Origin: Bdellovibrionales bacterium RBG_16_40_8
GTDB taxonomy: Bacteria > Bdellovibrionota > Bdellovibrionia > Bdellovibrionales > UBA1609
Direction of reading: 5' to 3'
Assembly (NCBI GenBank): GCA_001769925.1
Contig: MEPT01000126.1
Location: 1-6,346 of the forward strand
DNA: 6,346 nt
In this document: piece by piece, positions 1-4,631 of the stretch
How positions within the stretch are numbered: the stretch's first letter is position 1
Layout of the letters: the number at the start of each line of letters is the position of its first letter
Notes under the pieces: generated by a model
Database searches by the model: none
What the model was told of the DNA's origin: nothing
The model's input: only the letters and a program-made list of their open reading frames with translations
Position numbers and translations under genes: made by a program

Positions 1-253
1 CCGTTCTCACTCGACCTTTCTCAAAATAGCGTTGGCGTATCTGCTTGTAGCGGACTCGGACCCATTTGAGGAACTCCTCGAAGTCATGGCCGAGATCGAC
101 GTATACATCGAAGCGGCATAGCTTCAAGCTCTCGTACTCATTCCGACCAAAGAGTCTGATGAGAAATCCTTCATACCTTTGCCAGGAGCGGAAGTGGCGA
201 GGGTTGGACAACAGTTTGCGACAGTGAGTCGCGTCGAACCTTCCGAGTTTCAA
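1..253 (-). CDS. Partial ORF of unknown function, cut by left window edge
   Basis: I read 84 uninterrupted codons on the minus strand from a TTG at 253 to the window edge, with an in-frame TAA three codons upstream of that TTG. The product is very basic and aromatic (many Arg, Lys, Phe, Tyr, Trp) and contains no internal Met. It begins LKLGRFDATHCRK and later has the segment LCRFDVYVDLGHDFEEFL. That segment loosely recalls the RxDxxxDF strand of rolling-circle replication initiators, but this is a weak resemblance and not an assignment. No Shine-Dalgarno sits at a usable distance from the TTG. The ORF may therefore be a gene with a poor start, the last gene of the operon ending at 285 (31 bases away), or the 3' part of a broken gene. 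It looks coding because it stays open and its composition is protein-like. The function is not recognised. Confidence 0.45.
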   Translation of the reverse strand, partial: MKLGRFDATHCRKLLSNPRHFRSWQRYEGFLIRLFGRNEYESLKLCRFDVYVDLGHDFEEFLKWVRVRYKQIRQRYFEKGRVRT

Positions 254-284
254 ATAATGTTAAATTTGATCTCACCAATTGCCG

Positions 285-1424
285 TTACGGGTGTTTGCCA
301 ATGACTGGGGTACTTTGAAACCCTAATGTCACTGGCGTGAGGTCACCGCGCTCTGTTCTGTTCGGCCGAATGAGGGAATTCAGTGAGAATTGCGAGGATG
401 TCGTCCCTTCAGATCCAAAGTAGTTGCAAACGAATCTAACCTCGTCTTTTGAGATCTCAATTTGACGACTACTCCCTGGACACATCGGATTTTCAGTCAG
501 CTCTTGATCCGCAACTACGGTTTCGTCTTGCGAACCATTTACCAATTTTACTGATCGAACTATTTGAATGATGCTCTTTCTCTTGGGGCTAGGGTCACCA
601 CAGTTGTTGGGCTCGTTAATTACAAATCTAAGAAGTAATGAGCTGTCGATTGTTTCAGGTAAAAAGATTGAACCGTCGGTCGGATTTTTACCAATGCTAG
701 TCTCATACGACATTAAGTCCTCCGCCTGAAAAAGTCGAGAACTGGATAATCGAGCGCCAAACTGAGACTGATTGGCAAAAGCTCGACAATCGAATATGTC
801 TCGAATTCCAAATTGGGATCCAACCTTCCCTTTTTTTCGGGCAACCACAACCACCGCAGCGGCTACTGTGTCGATCAAGTCGCGCCCTGTGGCGAAGGGT
901 GCGATCATTTCGTTGTCCGTTATGATCCTGCCGAAAAAGTCAGCTTTATGTTGAAACTCATGGGTCATCAGGAACAGTACTTGCGTCGGAAGAAGGGTCT
1001 TTACCGATTCGCGATGCAACTCTATAGGGCCCATGGGACCAAGCTCAGTTCGCGCGGCGACGACCATCGGTATGCCGTCCGGTCCTTCAACAAAGAGTGG
1101 TTGATCTCTTAAAACAAAAAAAGTTTTGGTTAAGCCCTGACTCAATCGCAAAATATCCGGTGCGATAGCGATAAAAAAATCACGGCAAAATTTGATCTGG
1201 TCTGCATTTAATTTGGGGTTTTCACAGAAATGCGCGGATTCGCTTGGGTCATTGATGATGACTTTGATTGTTTCAATCATTGATGTTCTTGCAGCTTCCA
1301 TAAATTCAAAGACGGGGTCGCCGCCGTTACCGACAACTGTCCCCGAAGCAAGCGCCCGCGCACTCAATAAAGATACGAAGGCACAAATCAATAGAGCCAT
1401 GTTGAATCTGAATTTGTTATTCAT
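285..1424 (-). CDS. Exported HExxH-motif protein, putative zinc metallopeptidase
   Basis: This 379-residue protein starts with a clear Sec signal peptide: Lys/Arg in residues 4-6, a hydrophobic core at about 9-20, and ALA|SG cleavage after residue 26. The mature N-terminus carries GTVVGNGGD, a stretch I associate with secreted Bdellovibrio proteins. Residues 155-159 are HEFQH, matching the HExxH zinc-binding and catalytic motif, within the hydrophobic context LFLMTHEFQHK. A third ligand is not obvious; Glu172 (in DNEM) is one candidate. The mature part has six cysteines (about 67, 80, 213, 275, 315, 333), consistent with disulfides in the periplasm or outside the cell. I chose the ATG at 1424 because GGAG lies 9 bases upstream. 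A longer reading from a TTG at 1439 adds only five residues and would place the GGAG inside the gene. The ATG overlaps the stop of the upstream regulator gene by 8 bases (ATGAATAA). Protease activity is inferred from the motif only, and the substrate is unknown. Confidence 0.8.
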   Translation of the reverse strand: MNNKFRFNMALLICAFVSLLSARALASGTVVGNGGDPVFEFMEAARTSMIETIKVIINDPSESAHFCENPKLNADQIKFCRDFFIAIAPDILRLSQGLTKTFFVLRDQPLFVEGPDGIPMVVAARTELGPMGPIELHRESVKTLLPTQVLFLMTHEFQHKADFFGRIITDNEMIAPFATGRDLIDTVAAAVVVVARKKGKVGSQFGIRDIFDCRAFANQSQFGARLSSSRLFQAEDLMSYETSIGKNPTDGSIFLPETIDSSLLLRFVINEPNNCGDPSPKRKSIIQIVRSVKLVNGSQDETVVADQELTENPMCPGSSRQIEISKDEVRFVCNYFGSEGTTSSQFSLNSLIRPNRTERGDLTPVTLGFQSTPVIGKHP

Positions 1425-2247
1425 GTTGCTTTTCTCCAATTGGGGTCAGGTGGATAGTTACCTGCATAAGTGAATCGCGGCCATTCGGATGCCGTTCTAT
1501 AAAATCTAGCAGCTGATGTTGGAACGAATCGACAAGGCCCTTAAGGTCGTCCAAATGCTCTCGGTCAATTGAGACCAGTATGGTCGAGGCCTTTCTTTTG
1601 TCGATCGGGAAGGTCGTGAGGCCCCTCGCCGCAATCTCTAACGCTTTCTTATGAAAGGCTCTTATTTTGCCGTTCGGTATTTCATTTGTTGTGGTGACAG
1701 CCGCCTCTTCAGGAGCTACTTCCCCGGAGAGAGTTACCCTCCAGAAACCTTCTCGAACTAGAAATTCCACAGACTTTTTTATTTTCTGAACTGGGGCTAT
1801 GCCCTTTAGCATCGAAAACAAGACCTCGGAGTCGAGAGCGAATCCGTTCAGATTAACCAAATCTTTGACATAGGGATGCAACCAATCGGACAAAAGATGA
1901 TTCTTCGGCAGTCGGACTTTTTTGATCTTTACGTCATCATCAACAAAATAAATTTTATGAACGTGAGCAGACAGCTTACGGTCGATGAATTGATTTTCAG
2001 GCTGAGTGAGCTTGAAGATCGAGGCAATTGCCGGCAAGTTGTCGCGATTGAGTTGGCGGTTACCCTTGAGGATTTGCGAAATTAGCGCCTGCGAACAAGC
2101 TCCAACTTTTGCTGTTCGTTGCCGCAAACTGAAAGTACCGTTTAATTTGTAGTGCTCTAGCAAATCCACCAGGAACTTGACTGGCGACCCGTAGTCATAA
2201 ACTACAGGTCTGCCGTTGTTAGAGTTAGATGATGGAAGATGGGTCAT
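1417..2247 (-). CDS. TIGR02147-family transcriptional regulator
   Basis: This 276-residue protein matches the layout of the TIGR02147 (DUF4423-type) family, found mostly in Bdellovibrio and Fibrobacter. Near residues 17-36 is the family's opening (YDYGSPVKFLVDLLEHYK). A helix-turn-helix spans about 38-80: FSLRQRTAKVG, then the recognition-like SQALISQILKGNRQL, then ASIFKLTQPE. A central helical part follows, with DWLHPYVKDLV at about 121-131 and a winged-helix-like stretch around 140-172. The C-terminal domain includes IRAFHKKALEIAARGL (195-210), FPIDKRKAST (213-222) and a final MQVTIHLTPI strand, corresponding to the family's Vyqlniq-FPlt ending. It has no signal peptide and so acts in the cytoplasm. 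The ATG shares a base with the stop of the upstream gene (TAATG) and has no Shine-Dalgarno of its own, so translation is probably coupled. The family is little studied; a role in controlling the two flanking exported-protein genes is inferred from position. Confidence 0.88.
   Translation of the reverse strand: MTHLPSSNSNNGRPVVYDYGSPVKFLVDLLEHYKLNGTFSLRQRTAKVGACSQALISQILKGNRQLNRDNLPAIASIFKLTQPENQFIDRKLSAHVHKIYFVDDDVKIKKVRLPKNHLLSDWLHPYVKDLVNLNGFALDSEVLFSMLKGIAPVQKIKKSVEFLVREGFWRVTLSGEVAPEEAAVTTTNEIPNGKIRAFHKKALEIAARGLTTFPIDKRKASTILVSIDREHLDDLKGLVDSFQHQLLDFIERHPNGRDSLMQVTIHLTPIGEKQHE
1434..1437 (-). promoter_or_regulatory. Shine-Dalgarno of the HExxH protein gene
   Basis: GGAG on the minus strand lies 9 bases upstream of the ATG at 1424, inside the last codons of the regulator gene. 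It decides the start: the alternative TTG at 1439 overlaps it. Its position within the upstream reading frame fits coupled translation. Confidence 0.6.
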
Positions 2248-2822
2248 TACTGAAAGGAGCCCAAATACTGACAGTTGAGGTTGATTGTGCCCGTATCCTG
2301 TCCCTGGTCGTCTTTTATTGTTGCAGTAACGGGAGTTAAACCATGCTCATTGTATGCGGGCACTCCGCCAATGAGGGTTGAGGGAGACCAACCATTGTTC
2401 AGATCAAAGGGATCTTTGGGTTCCATGCAAGCGACTATTCCGCGAGTACACAGTCCCAAGTCCTCCGCCGGGCAATAACTGCCTGAGAGTCCAATGCAGG
2501 TTAACTGCCTTGCTTCAGTGGGGACTCCATTGGAATCAATCTTCGTGGCATGCTTGTAATAGAAATTTAGGTTTGCTCCGAGTTCTGCTCTCGTAGTATT
2601 CAGCGTTACAGACAACATCGTTTGCCCCGCTGTGATCCGAACATCGGGAGCTGGACTGGCTGAAAGCGGAAGCCTACCAATGAAAAACTCCTGCTCCTGT
2701 TTTGTCGAGGCCTGTGAATCAAGGTCATTGATTTCAAGGACACACTTGAATCTATCTGCTACTAGCGCATGAGATTGGAGTGACACCACGGTCACCAATC
2801 CCAGCAAAAATACTTTTTTCAT
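2247..2822 (-). CDS. Exported six-cysteine protein of unknown function
   Basis: This 191-residue protein has a textbook signal peptide (MKKVFLLGLVTVVSLQSHA) with probable cleavage after Ala19. The mature chain holds six cysteines at 27, 109, 117, 125, 132 and 184, an even number that suggests up to three disulfides and a periplasmic or extracellular location. Residues 60-90 alternate polar and hydrophobic positions (VRITAGQTMLSVTLNTT, LGANLNFYYK), as expected for beta strands. The C-terminus ends in INLNCQYLGSFQ. No catalytic motif or lipobox is visible and I do not recognise the family. The ATG at 2822 is chosen over a longer frame reaching 2891 because AGGAG lies 5 bases upstream and the signal peptide begins exactly there. 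It is the first gene of the operon with the TIGR02147 regulator and the HExxH protein. Its TAA stop overlaps the regulator's ATG. Confidence 0.78.
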   Translation of the reverse strand: MKKVFLLGLVTVVSLQSHALVADRFKCVLEINDLDSQASTKQEQEFFIGRLPLSASPAPDVRITAGQTMLSVTLNTTRAELGANLNFYYKHATKIDSNGVPTEARQLTCIGLSGSYCPAEDLGLCTRGIVACMEPKDPFDLNNGWSPSTLIGGVPAYNEHGLTPVTATIKDDQGQDTGTINLNCQYLGSFQ

Positions 2823-2827
2823 AAGAT

Positions 2828-2832
2828 CTCCT
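2828..2832 (-). promoter_or_regulatory. Shine-Dalgarno of the operon's first gene
   Basis: AGGAG on the minus strand is followed by a 5-base spacer (ATCTT) and the ATG at 2822. It is the strongest ribosome binding site in the window and fixes the start of the exported six-cysteine protein, excluding the longer reading from 2891. Confidence 0.75.
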
Positions 2833-2869
2833 GTTAGGTTAAATTTATCTGTCCGCGCCGACAAAGCTG

Positions 2870-2898
2870 AGTATTTCGAAAGACGTTGCACAAAACAA
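2870..2898 (-). promoter_or_regulatory. Candidate sigma70-type promoter of the three-gene operon
   Basis: On the minus strand, TTGTTT (2898-2893) is followed by a 17-base spacer and AATACT (2875-2870). The -10 matches four of six consensus bases, while the -35 matches only its TTG. Transcription would start near 2863, leaving a leader of about 40 bases before the ATG at 2822. The match is weak, as expected for a promoter needing an activator. Evidence is sequence pattern and position only. Confidence 0.35.
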
Positions 2899-2916
2899 GT
2901 GGGCCCGTCAATTTAA

Positions 2917-2943
2917 TGATTACAAATGTAATCACGGCGTGAT
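2917..2943. promoter_or_regulatory. Two overlapping palindromes, probable operator
   Basis: An 18-base perfect inverted repeat (TGATTACA-AA-TGTAATCA, 2917-2934) overlaps by four bases a second one (ATCACG-G-CGTGAT, 2931-2943). They lie between the recombinase-like ORF and the operon headed by the exported six-cysteine protein. The centre of the first is about 62 bases upstream of the inferred transcription start, the usual spacing for an activator bound just upstream of a -35 box. No T-tract follows on either strand, so a terminator is unlikely. The TIGR02147 regulator encoded in the operon is the natural candidate ligand, but a CRP/FNR-like or other dimeric regulator is equally possible. Confidence 0.5.
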
Positions 2944-2955
2944 GCGCTATTATCT

Positions 2956-3219
2956 TCAGAACTTAAAAACCGTGGGACGATCCCATGCTATGACCCTATT
3001 CTTGATAGGTAGGCATTTGGAGTTCAACCACTCTGCTATTGCGCCATAGGAGGCTCCGGCTTGGCGTAGATTGGCGATCTTGTTGATGACCCTATGTTCT
3101 TTAGTGTGAGTAACAACTCGACCCTTGAGCATTCGACACAATTGATATAGATCATAAAATGGTTGAATAGCCATTCGTCTTGTGGGGCTGGAATTGGCGC
3201 CATAGTCGCTGATTTTCAT
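2956..3219 (-). CDS. Short protein with recombinase C-terminal helix-turn-helix likeness
   Basis: Read from the ATG at 3219 this is an 87-residue protein (MKISDYGANSSPTRRMAIQ...). Its last 45 residues contain INKIANLRQAGASYGAIAEW followed by LNSKCLPIKN and WDRPTVFKF. This resembles the pattern I-x-LR-x-x-G-x-S-x-x-x-IA-x-x-LN-x-x-x-x-P-x-x-x-x-x-W-x-x-x-T-V, seen in the DNA-binding C-terminal part of large serine recombinases and related HTH proteins. The N-terminal resolvase catalytic domain, with its nucleophilic serine, is absent. It could be a remnant of a recombinase or a small stand-alone DNA-binding protein. The start is uncertain: no Shine-Dalgarno precedes 3219, an internal ATG exists at 3174, and a TTG at 3309 would extend it by 30 residues but overlap the divergent ATPase gene by 44 bases. 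It ends at TGA 2956, 133 bases before the operon's first gene in the same direction. Confidence 0.55.
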   Translation of the reverse strand: MKISDYGANSSPTRRMAIQPFYDLYQLCRMLKGRVVTHTKEHRVINKIANLRQAGASYGAIAEWLNSKCLPIKNRVIAWDRPTVFKF

Positions 3220-3265
3220 GAAATTTGGTGGAATATATTCATAAACAGATGTATCCTGAAGCCAT
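3220..3265. promoter_or_regulatory. Short divergent intergenic region with a 10-base palindrome
   Basis: These 46 bases separate the ATG of the recombinase-like ORF from the ATG of the divergent ATPase gene. They are A+T rich and contain the perfect palindrome GAATATATTC (3231-3240). Its TATATT could serve as a -10 box for the ATPase, but no matching -35 stands upstream. Promoters for both genes would have to overlap here or reach into the neighbouring coding regions. This is a positional suggestion only. Confidence 0.2.
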
Positions 3266-4432
3266 ATGTACACCCGATATTTGAATATCTCCTCTATTCT
3301 AGCTCGCAAGAGCCTTTTTTTACTTGGCCCACGACAGACGGGTAAGACGACATTTTTAAAAAATCTACCGGGAAAGAAAGCTCACTTTATCGATCTTTTA
3401 AAACCGTCTGTGTATCAAGATATTTTAAGAAATCCGGAATATTTAGCAGAAGTCATTAGTGCTCATGAAAATGAGACTTCTATCTTTGTTATTGATGAGA
3501 TTCAAAAGGTGCCATCTGTGCTTGATGAAGTCCACAGGCTTATCGAGCTCAACAAAAAATTGCGCTTTGTGCTCACGGGCAGCAGCGCACGTAAGCTTAG
3601 GCGGCAAGGGGTGAATTTACTTGGCGGGCGAGCTGCGATGGTCAGGTTTCATCCCATCACGTCGTCAGAGGCCGAGGACCAAATAAAGATTGAGAAGTTA
3701 TTTAAGTGTGGCGGCCTTCCGTTCATTTTGACTTCCGATAAACCGATGGATGATCTTAAGGACTATGTGGGATTGTACCTTAAAGAAGAAATTCATGCCG
3801 AGGGACTTTCTCGGTCCATAGAGAATTTTTCACTCTTTCTTAACGCTGCAGGACTGTCACAATGTGAACAAATTAATTTCACCGCAGTTGGCAATGATGC
3901 GCAAATTCCTCCGCGAACAGTCATAGATTATTTTACGGTTCTGGAAGACACATTGATAGGGCATATGCTGCCAGCCTATACGAAGACTAAGAAGAGAAAA
4001 GCGATGACTTCCGCCAAGTTTTATTTTTTTGATGTGGGTGTTGGGAATATACTTGGCGCCCGCGAGATGACAACGCAGAGAAATCCAATTTACGGAAAAA
4101 TTCTGGAACATTTTATTTTCACTGAACTACGGGCTTATTTGGATTATAATTTTCTGGATTATCCGCTCTGTTACTGGCGATCCACCAGTCAATTTGAAGT
4201 TGATTTCGTTATACCACTGAGCGCAAAGACGGCAATCGGTATTGAGGTCAAATCAGCGAGAAATCCTGTAAAACGGGATTTTAAAGGGCTTTTAGCTCTT
4301 GAAGAAGACATAAAGTTAGAAAGAAAAATTGTGATCTGTGGAGCTGACGTAAAACGTAAACTTGAAAGCGGTATCGAGATTTACCCGCTGAGATCGTTTC
4401 TTCATGAGCTCTGGAAACAACAAATTTTTTAG
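3266..4432 (+). CDS. AAA-type ATPase of the DUF4143 family
   Basis: This 388-residue cytoplasmic ATPase carries an N-terminal AAA_14-like domain and a C-terminal DUF4143 region. Walker A is GPRQTGKTT (21-29), Walker B is IFVIDEIQKVP (73-83), the sensor-like LTGSSARKLRR follows at 103-113, and the family's LLGGRA and GGLP are at 118-123 and 148-151. A winged-helix-like segment (about 204-235) precedes FYFFDVGVGNILG. The C-terminus has FEVDFVI and IEVKS, giving Asp313 and Glu327-x-Lys329, a PD-(D/E)xK-nuclease-like signature common in this family. Length and motif order are those of a complete protein. The ATG at 3266 is the first after an in-frame TGA; it has only a poor ribosome binding site. 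The biological role of DUF4143 ATPases is not settled, and many look horizontally mobile. Here it stands alone, divergent from a recombinase-like remnant and convergent with the penicillin-binding protein gene, in DNA poorer in G+C than the operon to its left. Confidence 0.9.
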   Translation: MYTRYLNISSILARKSLFLLGPRQTGKTTFLKNLPGKKAHFIDLLKPSVYQDILRNPEYLAEVISAHENETSIFVIDEIQKVPSVLDEVHRLIELNKKLRFVLTGSSARKLRRQGVNLLGGRAAMVRFHPITSSEAEDQIKIEKLFKCGGLPFILTSDKPMDDLKDYVGLYLKEEIHAEGLSRSIENFSLFLNAAGLSQCEQINFTAVGNDAQIPPRTVIDYFTVLEDTLIGHMLPAYTKTKKRKAMTSAKFYFFDVGVGNILGAREMTTQRNPIYGKILEHFIFTELRAYLDYNFLDYPLCYWRSTSQFEVDFVIPLSAKTAIGIEVKSARNPVKRDFKGLLALEEDIKLERKIVICGADVKRKLESGIEIYPLRSFLHELWKQQIF

Positions 4433-4447
4433 TCTTACGTATAGAGT

Positions 4448-4621
4448 TTAAAAATACTTCAGAATTGCGGCCTTGCGCTGATCGGCGGGGACAACCTGCA
4501 TCTGACAAGGGCGTTCAGAAATGCGTTTTTCAAAAATTTCTGGTTTAGTTATAAGTTCGGAGTAAAGCAGGTCATCTAAAAAATTAAACCAAAGTGTCGC
4601 CTGACTCTCTTTGCAACCCAC
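4448..4621 (-). CDS. Small unrecognised ORF downstream of the penicillin-binding protein
   Basis: From a GTG at 4621 this frame encodes 57 residues, starting VGCKESQATLWFNFLDDLL and ending VVPADQRKAAILKYF before TAA at 4448. Without regard to a start codon the frame is open a little further, back to a TGA inside the 3' end of the penicillin-binding protein gene. The product is soluble-looking and mixed in charge, with no signal peptide or membrane segment. The sequence looks protein-like, but no Shine-Dalgarno precedes the GTG, which lies only 10 bases after the upstream stop. Coupled translation is possible. It could equally be the 3' remnant of a larger gene whose 5' part was lost. It converges with the ATPase gene, whose stop lies 15 bases away. 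I do not recognise a family. Confidence 0.35.
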   Translation of the reverse strand: MGCKESQATLWFNFLDDLLYSELITKPEIFEKRISERPCQMQVVPADQRKAAILKYF

Positions 4622-4631
4622 ATTATAATTT

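Noticed and set aside
772..1112. Two overlapping plus-strand ORFs of 60 and 99 codons
   Set aside because: Both are antisense to the HExxH protein gene, have no ribosome binding sites and encode no recognisable motif.
1424..1439. TTG start at 1439 for the HExxH protein
   Set aside because: It adds only MEKSN, has no Shine-Dalgarno, and covers the GGAG that correctly serves the ATG at 1424, which directly begins the signal peptide.
2823..2891. Longer N-terminus for the six-cysteine protein, starting at 2891
   Set aside because: It would bury the signal peptide behind 23 residues and run through the AGGAG and the candidate -10 region.
2906..2911. TTGACG as -35 box for the operon
   Set aside because: It is the best -35 hexamer by itself, but the position 17 bases downstream (CAACGT) is a very poor -10.
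2917..2943. Palindromes as an intrinsic terminator of the recombinase-like ORF
   Set aside because: The stem is A+T rich and no run of T follows on either strand. The symmetry fits a protein-binding site better.
3220..3309. TTG start at 3309 for the recombinase-like ORF
   Set aside because: It would overlap the divergent ATPase coding region by 44 bases, and the added residues lie outside the segment resembling recombinases. It is kept only as an alternative.
4281..4508. 75-codon minus-strand ORF across the ATPase 3' end
   Set aside because: Most of it is antisense to the conserved ATPase C-terminus, and another frame in the same region (4621-4448) looks more protein-like.
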